Shown here: positions 1 to 7,858 of the stretch, piece after piece
How positions within the stretch are numbered: position 1 is the stretch's first letter
Layout of the letters: each line of letters begins with the position of its first letter
NCBI GenBank assembly: GCA_016713335.1
Contig: JADJPH010000027.1
Location: 30,402 to 94,401, forward strand
DNA from: Candidatus Fredericiella danica
GTDB taxonomy: Bacteria; Chloroflexota; Anaerolineae; Caldilineales; Caldilineaceae
Direction: 5' to 3'
Length of the DNA: 64,000 nt
Notes under the pieces: model-generated
What the model saw: the letters and a program-made list of their open reading frames with translations, nothing else
Databases searched by the model: none
Told to the model about the DNA's origin: nothing
Program-made: the position numbers and the translations under genes

Positions 1-989
1 CTTTGCTCTAGCACTCGATCTTGCAGCCCTTGCGCCACGGCCCACGCTTGAAATGCAGCTACACTATCCAGGTTTGCAATGCCATCGAGCGGCATGGCGG
101 GCCAGCAAATCTGCTTCACGAGCGCAGGCTCAAGCTTCGTGTACTTGGCGAAGATCTCGACGTTCTGCGCATTTGCGCTACCCTCGCCGTATTGTTTCAC
201 GGCTTCAAGAAAAGCCGCTGCCGCGCGCTTGCCTAGTTCTGAGTCCTGCAACAGGCGAGGGCTGAAGCCAATCATCGTCAGTTGGCCATTGGGGGCAATC
301 TCGGGCGTGCCCACCACCAAAATGGCGCCGGTTTTGTCCTTGACCCGCGTCAACCAGGGTTCGTTCACCTGCGCCACGTTGATGGCGCCTGACTCAAGGG
401 CGTCAATCGTGGCCGCCGGCGGTAGCCTGACCGTCTCGATGTCAGCCAGGGTGAGGCCCTGCTGCTTCAAAACACCAGCAACGAATAGCCCATACATGCT
501 TTGCAGTCCCACTGGATCCGTTCCAATCTTGATGCCTTTCCAATTCGCCGGATCTTTGAGTTGCGCCGCCTGCTGAGGCAGCGCAACCAGACCAGATGGC
601 GCACACTGGTTCGGGTCCCATCTCGATCCGCCGAGCACAGCCTTCGCGGTCCCCCCCTTGGCAACCCCATTGAAGAAGCCCGGCGTGATAGCGAAGTTCG
701 CCATGTCCAGGTCGCCCTGCATCAATTGCGTAACAATCTCGTCCGATGACTTAGACTCGATCAATTCCGCCTCAATCCCGTGCCTGGCAAAGTACCCGGC
801 ATCCTGGGCAATAAAGAAAGGCGCATAGCCAATAAACGGCTGGACACCGACCTTGATCTTTGCCGTCGCTTCGGGCGCCGCGGCTGGCGGCTTAACCGGC
901 GCGCATGCCGCCAGGAGTATCACAAGGAGCACGGCAAGGCAGAGACGCTTCAACAGCCGGCTTCGGTCAGGCGCGACCATCAGACTCAT
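1..989 (-). CDS. ABC importer substrate-binding lipoprotein, NMT1/SsuA-like (C-terminus beyond window)
   Basis: Periplasmic-type binding lipoprotein that would deliver a small organic solute to the adjacent permease. The start has two candidate ATG codons, 989 and 980; the second has AAAGGA at good spacing. The N-terminus has a basic stretch, a hydrophobic run and the lipobox LLAAC, so the mature protein should be lipid-anchored. The frame then reads KVGVQPFIGYAPFFIAQDAG, the typical opening of NMT1/SsuA/TauA binding proteins, followed by a GYFARHGIE motif and an MQGDLDMANF segment. About 330 residues are visible before the frame runs off the left edge. It overlaps the permease end by 23 nt, indicating co-translation. 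Substrate cannot be told from sequence: nitrate, sulfonate, taurine or pyrimidine precursors are all used by this family. Confidence 0.85.
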   Translation of the reverse strand, partial: MSLMVAPDRSRLLKRLCLAVLLVILLAACAPVKPPAAAPEATAKIKVGVQPFIGYAPFFIAQDAGYFARHGIEAELIESKSSDEIVTQLMQGDLDMANFAITPGFFNGVAKGGTAKAVLGGSRWDPNQCAPSGLVALPQQAAQLKDPANWKGIKIGTDPVGLQSMYGLFVAGVLKQQGLTLADIETVRLPPAATIDALESGAINVAQVNEPWLTRVKDKTGAILVVGTPEIAPNGQLTMIGFSPRLLQDSELGKRAAAAFLEAVKQYGEGSANAQNVEIFAKYTKLEPALVKQICWPAMPLDGIANLDSVAAFQAWAVAQGLQDRVLEQ

Positions 990-1827
990 CCTTTCGTTTC
1001 CGAGGTATCAACCTGTGTTCCAGGCGTACGAGGACTAGATTACTTAGCATGCCAACGAGCGCGATCACAATGAGGGTGGCGTACATCTCTTCCGTCCGCA
1101 ACGTCTGCCATGCCAGCCAGATCGTGGCGCCAAGCCCCTGTTGCGCCGACAGCAGTTCAACCGCCACAGTCACGACCAGCGCCGCATTGAGCGACAATTG
1201 CGCACCCGTCAGAACGAGCGGCAGACTGGCCGGCCAGACCACGCGCCGGAGTAGCATCCAGCCACGCGCCCCATAATGCCTGGCCACCTCCCAGGTGTGG
1301 GCGTCAATCTGGCGGACCCCCGCCGTCGTGTTGATCAAGAGCGGGAAGAATGCAGTCAGGGCGATCAACACCACCTTTGACTGTTCGCCGATCCCAAACA
1401 GGATAAGCACCAGCGGCAGTAACGCCAGTTTGGGCAGCGGATGCACCGCGGCAACCACCGGCTCAGCCAAAGCCCGCGCCGCGCTGGACCACCCCATCAG
1501 CAGGCCGAGCACGAGTCCCAATGCTCCACCCAAGAGCAGCCCAGCGGACAAGCGCGCCAACGTATAGCCAGTCGCCACCACTAACTCGCCACGGATGAGC
1601 ATCCGCCAAAAGGTCGCCAGGATCGCCGAGGGTGCAGGAAAGAACAGTGGGCTGATCATGTCCGCGCGCGCCGCAAGCTCCCAGGCGACCAGCGCGGCCA
1701 TCCAGAAGATCGCGGCGGCAAACCCGATGTGTCGCGATATACGCTTGCCCGTTGCAGTCAGGCTTCGCTCGGGGGTAATGCCAGACTGGATCGGGCGGCC
1801 GGTTCCAACATCTTCCAGATGCGCCAC
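967..1827 (-). CDS. ABC importer permease, SsuC/TauC/NrtB-like
   Basis: Integral membrane subunit of the NitT/TauT-type importer. About 286 residues with five to six hydrophobic segments. It contains the LIRGELVVATGYTLARLSAG loop and the cytoplasmic EAA-like region around HPLPKLALLPLVLILFGIGE, which docks on the ATPase. The usual start read is a GTG at 1827, inside the ATPase gene (70 nt overlap). The first ATG in frame lies within the first membrane segment and would remove it, so the GTG or a nearby alternative is preferred. Its end overlaps the binding-protein start. Gene order ATPase-permease-binding protein on one strand supports a complete importer. The length is slightly above the usual 250-270 residues. 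Confidence 0.87.
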   Translation of the reverse strand: MAHLEDVGTGRPIQSGITPERSLTATGKRISRHIGFAAAIFWMAALVAWELAARADMISPLFFPAPSAILATFWRMLIRGELVVATGYTLARLSAGLLLGGALGLVLGLLMGWSSAARALAEPVVAAVHPLPKLALLPLVLILFGIGEQSKVVLIALTAFFPLLINTTAGVRQIDAHTWEVARHYGARGWMLLRRVVWPASLPLVLTGAQLSLNAALVVTVAVELLSAQQGLGATIWLAWQTLRTEEMYATLIVIALVGMLSNLVLVRLEHRLIPRKRKDESDGRA

Positions 1828-2579
1828 CGCATCTCCTCAATTTCTACGTGACTTCGTCCCGACAAGTCGCGTGGACGCGACAGCGGTACATCCAGTTCCA
1901 TCAAGATCTGACCTGGGCGACCACTCATCACGAGCACTCGATCCCCCAGCAAGATGGCTTCTTCAATATCATGGGTCACAAACAAGACCAGGCAGGCACG
2001 TGCTTCCCAAAGCCGCAACAACTGTTCCTGCATCAGCAGGCGCGTCTGCGCATCGAGGGCACGAAAAGGCTCATCCAACAGCAGCAGGTCTGGCTGGGTA
2101 ACCAGGGCGCGGGCAAGAGCAACACGTTGCTGCATGCCACCGGACAACTCATACGGATAGTGTCCGGCAAATTCAGCAAGACCCGTACGTTGCAGCAACT
2201 CGAGCGCTTCATTACGCCGCACTGCAGGCGCCATCCCACGCGCCTCCAGCCCAAAAGCAACGTTGTCCACCACCCGCAGCCAGGGAAACAGCCCGGCGTC
2301 TTGAAAAACCATGGCGATCTGCGGCTGAGCTTGTCCGGGGGTGAACACCACATTGCCGGCGGTCGGCGCGAGCAGCCCGGCGATCAGTCGCAAAAGCGTC
2401 GACTTGCCGCAACCGCTCGGACCCACGAGACACACAAATTCGCCGGCTGACGCCGCAAACGATACGCGGTCCAATGCGAGCACATCGCCACGCTGCGATA
2501 CAAACCGTTTCATCAACTGATCCACGCGCAATGCAGTGCGCAATGGCGCCACCTTTCCCGGATCAGCGTTGCTGGCCAT
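1758..2579 (-). CDS. ABC importer ATPase, SsuB/TauB-like
   Basis: Cytoplasmic ATPase of the importer, about 273 residues from the chosen start. It has Walker A (GPSGCGKST), Q-loop (MVFQDAGLFPWL), signature (LSGGMQQR), Walker B (DLLLLDEPF) and the switch His in FVTHDIEEA, so it should be catalytically competent. A longer reading upstream to 2720 is open, but it lies inside the fucosyltransferase-like gene. The ATG at 2579 (MASNADPGK) leaves a 17-nt overlap with that gene and a normal family length, so it is chosen. The overlap ties the importer to the glycan operon transcript, which is unusual for this transporter family. Confidence 0.88.
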   Translation of the reverse strand: MASNADPGKVAPLRTALRVDQLMKRFVSQRGDVLALDRVSFAASAGEFVCLVGPSGCGKSTLLRLIAGLLAPTAGNVVFTPGQAQPQIAMVFQDAGLFPWLRVVDNVAFGLEARGMAPAVRRNEALELLQRTGLAEFAGHYPYELSGGMQQRVALARALVTQPDLLLLDEPFRALDAQTRLLMQEQLLRLWEARACLVLFVTHDIEEAILLGDRVLVMSGRPGQILMELDVPLSRPRDLSGRSHVEIEEMRWRIWKMLEPAARSSLALPPSEA

Positions 2580-3600
2580 CGATCCTACGCCTGTTTGCAA
2601 CGCCGGGACGCCCAATGATACGGGCGGCGGCGCGATAATAGTAGTCCACCAATGCAGGAAACGGCATGGTGCGCACCAGTCCGCGCTGCCTGAGCGCGTT
2701 CCACATCCGGTTGGCGCCAATCACGCGGGCCACGCGTCGGAAGCGGCCATAGGGCGCTGTCGGCTCAGCGATCAACGTATAGGGGACCACCCGCCCGAGC
2801 AGTGCAAGCTTGGTGAAGGTGCTGCCCGCCGTCCCCACGATTCCGTCCGTGCACTTCAACAACCACAAATCGACCACCGCGTCCTGAATTGCGGCCGTAC
2901 GGGAGCGGTCCAACGAGCGCACCTTGTCCTGCACCAGGCGTTCCCCAACGCGGTCGGCAAAGCGCTGCGCCACGCCTTCGGTTCGCACCGCACCGGTTCT
3001 TGGGTCGGGGGCGCCGTCATCGGTGCACAGCAACACCCCAGCATCCGGCCACTGTTCCAAGAAGTTATCCACTGCCGCGATCGCTTTCTCTGTGCCGCCG
3101 GCCACATCGGGCCGGGCGCGCAGGAAGTCCCCGCGACGCAGGTGCACGCCGATCATTCGGCTGCGAAAATAACTGCGTTTGAAAGCCACAATTCTGTCTT
3201 CAAGCACAGGAATCGGCGCCAACTGCGCAAAGTACTCGATGCTGCGCGCCATCAGGTCGCCGTGTCCGTCGAAACGCCCTGGCCGCAACAACCAGGAGTC
3301 ATGCCCCAAGAGTACGTCTTGATCGTCAACAGCCAGCAGATCCGGCAACTGATCAACCCATCCCACCACATAGGGCAACGGCGCCACGTCCGCTGCGGCC
3401 ACGTCGACCACATCCCAATCGTTCGCAAAGAGTGCGCGGAAACCGGCGCCGCACTCGGCATTGAGCGGCCACAACATGCGAAAGCGGCGCTGCGTAGCGG
3501 CCGCTACGGCCAGCCCCGAAACGAGCACTTTCAACCGGTTGCTCACACCGGCCAGCGCATAGACGGTCAAGCTGCGGTCAATCGAGTCAGTGGTCAACAT
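2563..3600 (-). CDS. Fucosyltransferase-like protein (GT11/NodZ type), intact paralogue
   Basis: Probable GT-B glycosyltransferase of the fucosyltransferase superfamily. About 345 residues from the ATG at 3600. The key signal is IGVHLRRGDF near residue 170, the arginine-containing HxRRGD motif that binds the GDP pyrophosphate in alpha-1,2 and alpha-1,6 fucosyltransferases. The N-terminus (SLTVYALAGVSNRLKVLVSG) matches the G-GNRL-bearing start of such enzymes. A Ser/Thr-rich GTAGSTFTKLALLG motif near residue 275 is the usual C-terminal sugar-nucleotide loop. The start 13 nt after the HprK-like stop, and its match to the N-terminus of the frameshifted paralogue at 4660-5695, decide the start. 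Donor and acceptor are unknown; GDP-fucose is a family-based inference. Confidence 0.7.
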   Translation of the reverse strand: MLTTDSIDRSLTVYALAGVSNRLKVLVSGLAVAAATQRRFRMLWPLNAECGAGFRALFANDWDVVDVAAADVAPLPYVVGWVDQLPDLLAVDDQDVLLGHDSWLLRPGRFDGHGDLMARSIEYFAQLAPIPVLEDRIVAFKRSYFRSRMIGVHLRRGDFLRARPDVAGGTEKAIAAVDNFLEQWPDAGVLLCTDDGAPDPRTGAVRTEGVAQRFADRVGERLVQDKVRSLDRSRTAAIQDAVVDLWLLKCTDGIVGTAGSTFTKLALLGRVVPYTLIAEPTAPYGRFRRVARVIGANRMWNALRQRGLVRTMPFPALVDYYYRAAARIIGRPGVANRRRIDGQQR

Positions 3601-3613
3601 GCTGTCGCCTGAA

Positions 3614-4663
3614 TCAACCAGTTCCTTCCTCCAGGAAGTGCCGAATTGCGTTGGCATTGCGCCGTAGATCGGTAGCTAGACCAAGCCGGTAGCAGGGAAC
3701 CTGCTGCGCCATGGTCGCCATGAAACGATAGGTGTCTGCCTCCGAGCCCGGTAGCCACATCACAGTGCTTGGTCCCAGGGTGCGGAAAACGGCGTTCGCT
3801 TGCGTACGATGTGTGGTGGCATCCCGTTGATGGGTGATGGTGGGCAACAGCAATGCCTCAACCTGGAACTGCGTTGCCAGACATTCCCGCTTCCTCGGAA
3901 AGAGGTAGGTAAGCCCCTTCTCCTGCCCCGCATTGCCATGCCACTCGATGACTTGTCCGCCGTGCTCTGGCAACCAGGCAACCATATCGCGCTTGATCTT
4001 TGCAGAGCTATAAATGCCAAACGCCTCGAGTGCGCCGTTCAGGCGCACCAGGCACTTATCATCACTTAAGAAGCGCAGCCCAGGCTCCTGCAAGCAAGTC
4101 AACGCAGTGGTGGATTTACCTGAGCCGGCGCCGCCGACCAACAAGACCCCACGCTCGCCACTGCCAACCGCGGCAGCATGGACGAAATGCCACCCCAACT
4201 CACGCAACGCCCAGAGCAGCAGGGTTTGCAGTGGTGCGGCCTTATCATATATGGAGAGATGAGCGGCGGACTCGACAAAGTATAACCCAGTTCGAGCCGA
4301 ACGGTTGTAGACCGATAGCTCGCCCGTCAGCGGAGCGTGGAGCAACGCATACTCAGGCGTATCGATGATGGCACGCTGGCCAAAGCGATGGTACTGCTCC
4401 GGCAGGATTGGCGGCGCCGCAGGAAAGACGTTGCCTGCGCTTCCATCCCACAGATAGAAGCTAAGGTCAATGCCCGTATGCGGGCCGGCAATTTCAAGAT
4501 GGGAGAGCGCCGGCCAAAGTGCACTGAATAGCGCTTCACCGACGTACTGCAGCCTGATGCGCTGCCCCACGACCAGGATATCGCGCGTGACCACACCCAT
4601 GGTTGCGGCGGCCCGTTCCGCCGCGCTGTTGGTCGAATCAAAATAGTGCGCAAGTGCGCTCAT
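3614..4663 (-). CDS. HprK-like serine kinase (HPr-related / lasso-type kinase)
   Basis: About 349 residues. An N-terminal region of about 160 residues with no recognised fold is followed by a P-loop domain: GGAGSGKST at about 177-185, then FLSDDKCLVRL at about 198-208, the acidic motif that in HPr kinase acts as catalytic base. Length and layout fit the HprK-related kinases found in RiPP and surface-polymer loci, not the true CcpA-linked HPr kinase, which has a different N-terminal domain. Its ATG overlaps the stop of the upstream fucosyltransferase-like gene in an ATGA, so the two are translationally coupled. In lasso clusters such kinases phosphorylate a precursor peptide; here the target is unknown and no precursor gene was seen. 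Confidence 0.72.
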   Translation of the reverse strand: MSALAHYFDSTNSAAERAAATMGVVTRDILVVGQRIRLQYVGEALFSALWPALSHLEIAGPHTGIDLSFYLWDGSAGNVFPAAPPILPEQYHRFGQRAIIDTPEYALLHAPLTGELSVYNRSARTGLYFVESAAHLSIYDKAAPLQTLLLWALRELGWHFVHAAAVGSGERGVLLVGGAGSGKSTTALTCLQEPGLRFLSDDKCLVRLNGALEAFGIYSSAKIKRDMVAWLPEHGGQVIEWHGNAGQEKGLTYLFPRKRECLATQFQVEALLLPTITHQRDATTHRTQANAVFRTLGPSTVMWLPGSEADTYRFMATMAQQVPCYRLGLATDLRRNANAIRHFLEEGTG

Positions 4664-5289
4664 CTGTTTTTGCCCGGAAACTTGCGCCGAAAGGCACGAT
4701 CAGGATCGCGCAGAAGATGCAGTACGGATCGCCGGTAGCGCCGGCAAAGTGCAGGAAAGGGGACCACACGCCCAAAGTGGCGATACCCCAACGCGGTGAT
4801 GAACTGGTGCGCACCCACCCTACGCGCCAGCCACTCAAATTGCCCATACCGCAACGTCGGTGCGGCGAGTTCGACACAAGGAATCGATCTACCCAACACC
4901 GCCAGTCCGGAAAAGGTGCTATCGCGCGTCCCAACGAAGGCGTCGGTGCTGCGCAACAGCCATAGTTCCACGACGGCATCCTGGATCGCCTCGGGCGTGC
5001 TGCGATCCAGCGAGCGCGGCGTTGGCAGCACCAGCCTACCACCATATCGTGCTGCAAACCACTCGCGCACCCCTTCGTATCGTGTTGTGCCTTTGATTGG
5101 GTCTGGGGCGCCATCGTCAGTGCAGAGGAAGATCCCTGCATCGGGCAACTGCGCCAGAAACGCATCAACGGCGGCGGCGGCGGCAGGTGTGCCACCGGCA
5201 ACATCGGGCCGAGCGCGCAGGAAATCTCCGCGGCGGAGGTGGACGCCAATCATGCGGGGGCGAAACCACCGCTCCCGGAAATTCTGCAA
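4660..5289 (-). CDS. Fucosyltransferase-like paralogue, C-terminal part (frameshifted gene)
   Basis: C-terminal two thirds of a second fucosyltransferase-like protein, closely similar to the one at 2563-3600. It carries RMIGVHLRRGDFLRARPDVA, identical over most of this stretch to the intact paralogue, then FLCTDDGAPDP and TRDSTFSGLAVLG. The TTG at 5289 is not a credible start. Comparison with the intact copy shows that this frame continues from the one at 5165-5695 if one base is removed around 5276-5280: the broken copy has 58 nt where the paralogue has 57. The stop overlaps the HprK-like start (ATGA). The gene is either inactive or mis-sequenced; conserved motifs on both sides favour the latter. 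Confidence 0.65.
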   Translation of the reverse strand: MQNFRERWFRPRMIGVHLRRGDFLRARPDVAGGTPAAAAAVDAFLAQLPDAGIFLCTDDGAPDPIKGTTRYEGVREWFAARYGGRLVLPTPRSLDRSTPEAIQDAVVELWLLRSTDAFVGTRDSTFSGLAVLGRSIPCVELAAPTLRYGQFEWLARRVGAHQFITALGYRHFGRVVPFPALCRRYRRSVLHLLRDPDRAFRRKFPGKNR

Positions 5290-5695
5290 TCCGCTCCTGC
5301 AACTCAGACCGGGGCGTCAACGCCGCAAAGTTCGCCAGGCGAACCGGCAGCAACCCAGCATGAGCCGGATACCGCTCAGGGCGCAAAAGTGAGGCGCCGT
5401 AGCCGAAGGTAATCTCCGGCTCTGATGCGACCAAGAGATCCGGTAGTTGCCCAAACCACCCGGAAATCCGCGGGAGCTTCGCCACCGCCGGTAGGTCGGC
5501 AGCAACAACATCCCACTCGTTTGTAAACAGCGCACCAAAGGGCGCACCACACTCGCGCGTGAGCGGCCATAACAGACGAAAATGGCGACTCGTCGCAGCG
5601 CCGATCGCTAATCCGGAAATAAGCACTTCCAGGCGATTGCCCAGTCCGCTCAATGTGTATACAGTCAAGCTGCGTTCGACGTCATTTGTGCACAT
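5165..5695 (-). CDS. Fucosyltransferase-like paralogue, N-terminal part (frameshifted gene)
   Basis: N-terminal third of the second fucosyltransferase-like gene. ATG at 5695 gives MCTNDVERSLTVYTLSGLGN, parallel to MLTTDSIDRSLTVYALAGVS in the intact paralogue. Homology continues through LLWPLTRECGAPFGALFTNE and ELQERIAEF. After about 5280 the reading becomes proline/arginine-rich (HDWRPPPPRRFP) and is out of frame; the native sequence resumes in the fragment at 4660-5289. The gene begins 16 nt after the stop of the GT2 gene at 5712. The pair of paralogues around the HprK-like gene suggests a local duplication. Confidence 0.62.
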   Translation of the reverse strand: MCTNDVERSLTVYTLSGLGNRLEVLISGLAIGAATSRHFRLLWPLTRECGAPFGALFTNEWDVVAADLPAVAKLPRISGWFGQLPDLLVASEPEITFGYGASLLRPERYPAHAGLLPVRLANFAALTPRSELQERIAEFPGAVVSPPHDWRPPPPRRFPARSARCCRWHTCRRRRR

Positions 5696-5711
5696 CTTGG
5701 ATCAAATCAAC

Positions 5712-6425
5712 TCAAGGTGAGCCAGTCTCAAGTCTGCGGCGCGCCACCATCTCTCGCAGTGTGCGCAGGTAGGCGGCGCGCGCCTCGGCATGGTGCTGAA
5801 TCCCCAGGTTCTGGCCGTGGATCCGGCGAGCCACCAAAACGTCCGGCAACATCTGCATGTGCAAGCCGAGGTCCAGGGCGCGGCCATACCACTCGATCAA
5901 GTCACCAATGCGTTTGTCTGGGTCAAATTTACCAACCTGCATCCATGCGGCACGTCTTAACAACAACGCATCGACATGAATTCCCGGCACAACTTCTACC
6001 TGGTAGCGATAGTTGTGCGCACCATCCGCCGACTCAACAACAACGGTCTCTGCGCCGTCAAGCGTGACCTGACGGATGTGACAAAATACGACGTCCAGGG
6101 CAGGGTCAGCAGCAAACGCGCGCATCTGCATTGTCAGTTTTTTCGGCGCCCAACGATCGTCTGCGTCCAAAAAACCAATATAGTCACCGCGGGCACGCGC
6201 CACTCCGGCATTGCGTGCCGCCGCAGCACCCTGATTCGTCTGCACGTAATATCGGATCTGCGCCCCATATCGAGCGCAAACGCGCCCCGTGCCGTCCGAG
6301 GAGCCATCGTCAATCACGATCACTTCGACTGGGCAGTATTCCTGTGCAAGCACACTGTCGATTGCCTCATCGACAAAGCGTTCGCCGTTATAGACGGGAA
6401 TGATCACACTGACGAGTGACGGCAT
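5712..6425 (-). CDS. Family 2 glycosyltransferase (GT-A)
   Basis: Inverting GT-A glycosyltransferase of family 2, about 237 residues from the ATG at 6425. Canonical features: SVIIPVYNGERFVDEAIDSV at the N-terminus, the first acidic site VIVIDDGSSDGT, then GFLDADDRWAP carrying the DxD metal/nucleotide-sugar site. The C-terminal part (KRIGDLIEWYGRALDLG) contains the E-W motif of the acceptor region. No membrane segment is seen, so it is cytosolic or membrane-associated. An upstream in-frame ATG at 6461 exists, but translation there reads low-complexity intergenic DNA. Sits in the glycan operon; sugar specificity cannot be read from sequence. Confidence 0.85.
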   Translation of the reverse strand: MPSLVSVIIPVYNGERFVDEAIDSVLAQEYCPVEVIVIDDGSSDGTGRVCARYGAQIRYYVQTNQGAAAARNAGVARARGDYIGFLDADDRWAPKKLTMQMRAFAADPALDVVFCHIRQVTLDGAETVVVESADGAHNYRYQVEVVPGIHVDALLLRRAAWMQVGKFDPDKRIGDLIEWYGRALDLGLHMQMLPDVLVARRIHGQNLGIQHHAEARAAYLRTLREMVARRRLETGSP

Positions 6426-6493
6426 GGGTGGATGTTGCGTATTGCGTATCTCGTATCTCATTCACAGGTGTACGCGACACTTAATACGCAACA

Positions 6494-6535
6494 CGTGATA
6501 CGTGATACGTGATACGTGATACGTGATACGTGATA
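6494..6535. repeat. Tandem heptamer repeat (cgtgata x6)
   Basis: Six uninterrupted copies of cgtgata in the gap between the two GT2 genes. The flanks are also made of related words (tacgcaa, acgcgac) from about 6430 to 6493. The gap of about 170 nt (6426-6599) holds no gene that can be supported. The array could change in copy number by slippage and would alter spacing between two genes of the operon. Confidence 0.9.
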
Positions 6536-6599
6536 CCAAAAGCATATCACGGCGATCATTACGCTCAAAGTAAGGCGCGAGTCCTGTCTTCATTCTGGC

Positions 6600-7313
6600 T
6601 CAAGCGCAACCATTTAACCAATTCCATAAATTCTCCGCCTCCGCCGGCTTGCCTTTCACCGCTCGCAGGTAGGGCAGCCAGGCAAGCGCCTGCTGTTGGC
6701 GCACATTCGTCAGGTTGTTGGCATGTCGCCGGTGATAGAGCACGACATCGTTGTGTGCAAATAAGTTCACGCCGGCATGGTGTGCACGGTTGAACCACTC
6801 GATGTCCTCGTGTTGGCGCAACAGCGAATTCAAATCACCCACGCGCGCCCAGACACTGCGGCGAAAGATCGCACTATGGAGCACCGGATACCGGCACGCA
6901 GCGCCGATCGGGACCATCGCTCCCGTGTCAGAATCCGTCGCGTAAAACTGCACCATACCCAGCACGATCTCGGCTGCCGGATGTCGAGCGAACAGCTCGA
7001 GTTGCAGCGCCAGCCGGTCTATAGCCCAGACGTCGTCGGCATCCTGAAAGGTAATGACATCGCCGCGGCAATACTTCAAGCCCAGATTGCGCGCGGCGGC
7101 AGGACCCGCGTTGTCCTGGTGCAAGCAACGCACGACCATCCCATTTTTAGCGGCATAGGTCTGGACCAGGGCAGCAGAGCCATCGGTTGAGCCATCGTCA
7201 ACCACGATGACCTCCAGGTCATCAAACGTCTGGGTGCGCACGCTCTCCAACGCCTCAATGACATACGGTTCGGCGTTGAACATCGGCATGACCACGCTTA
7301 TCAGCGCGGTCAT
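6600..7313 (-). CDS. Family 2 glycosyltransferase (GT-A)
   Basis: Second GT2 enzyme of the locus, 237 residues. N-terminal SVVMPMFNAEPYVIEALESV, nucleotide site VIVVDDGSTDGS and DxD site TFQDADDVWAID are intact. The C-terminal QHEDIEWFNRAH carries the acidic catalytic-base motif (ED-W). Its ATG overlaps the stop of the GNAT gene by 4 nt (ATGA), so it is translated with it. It is about 35-40% similar by eye to the GT2 at 5712, consistent with successive additions of sugars to one repeat unit. Confidence 0.86.
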   Translation of the reverse strand: MTALISVVMPMFNAEPYVIEALESVRTQTFDDLEVIVVDDGSTDGSAALVQTYAAKNGMVVRCLHQDNAGPAAARNLGLKYCRGDVITFQDADDVWAIDRLALQLELFARHPAAEIVLGMVQFYATDSDTGAMVPIGAACRYPVLHSAIFRRSVWARVGDLNSLLRQHEDIEWFNRAHHAGVNLFAHNDVVLYHRRHANNLTNVRQQQALAWLPYLRAVKGKPAEAENLWNWLNGCA

Positions 7314-7852
7314 GCCGCCACCTCGCGGGGTGAATACTCGCGGCGCAGCAAACTCAGCACCAGTCCGTCCTTATAGCCACCGCCCTCATAGTATGCTTCT
7401 CTGAGCAATCCCTCATCGCGAAAGCCGACCGCACGGTACAGCCCGATGGCGCGTGCGTTGTCGGCGTAAACATGCAGATAGACCCGGTTAAGATTGAGGC
7501 GCAGAAAGCAGAGGGCCAGGAGCAGTTCGATGGCTTCTTTGGCATAGCCTGCCCCAAGGTATGCGGGTTGCCCAATCAGCACATTGCCAATTTCCACACT
7601 GCCATTTGCAAAGTCAAGCGCTTCCAGCGCAATGGTCCCAATCGCCTCGCCTGTCGCCACCGTGCAGATCATAAAGAAGCGCCGCGTCGGGTCTTGCATG
7701 AGCCGTGCATACCACTCTTTCTGACCACCCAGCGACAAAGGGAACTTATTGAAGAAACCCGCCCAGATGGACGGTTCGTTGCGCCACGCGACCAATTGAG
7801 CAAGGTCTTCCTCCTCAACCAACCGCAGCCGCGTCTTTTCCCCAATCAACAT
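7310..7852 (-). CDS. GNAT acetyltransferase, RimJ/RimL-like
   Basis: About 180 residues. Gcn5-related N-acetyltransferase fold: N-terminal RLRLVEEEDLAQLVAWRNE, beta strand with EIGNVLIG, then the acetyl-CoA pyrophosphate loop in QPAYLGAGYAKEAIELLL, and the C-terminal YADNARAIGLYRAVGF, all typical of this group. Next to a DegT aminotransferase it would acetylate the new amino group of a nucleotide-linked amino sugar, as PseH, FdtC and WecD do. That role is inferred from context. It lies 6 nt after the aminotransferase stop and overlaps the next GT2, so the three genes are a tight unit. Confidence 0.82.
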   Translation of the reverse strand: MLIGEKTRLRLVEEEDLAQLVAWRNEPSIWAGFFNKFPLSLGGQKEWYARLMQDPTRRFFMICTVATGEAIGTIALEALDFANGSVEIGNVLIGQPAYLGAGYAKEAIELLLALCFLRLNLNRVYLHVYADNARAIGLYRAVGFRDEGLLREAYYEGGGYKDGLVLSLLRREYSPREVAA

Positions 7853-7858
7853 CCCGTT

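Noticed and set aside
2580..2720. Longer start of the importer ATPase
   Set aside because: Would lie within the fucosyltransferase-like gene and add 47 residues without homology.
4000..4368. Plus-strand open frames opposite the HprK-like gene
   Set aside because: Antisense shadows in high-GC DNA; Arg/His/Pro-rich and without ribosome sites.
3614..4663. True HPr kinase/phosphorylase (carbon repression)
   Set aside because: N-terminal domain differs and the neighbours are glycan and PqqD genes; no ptsH nearby.
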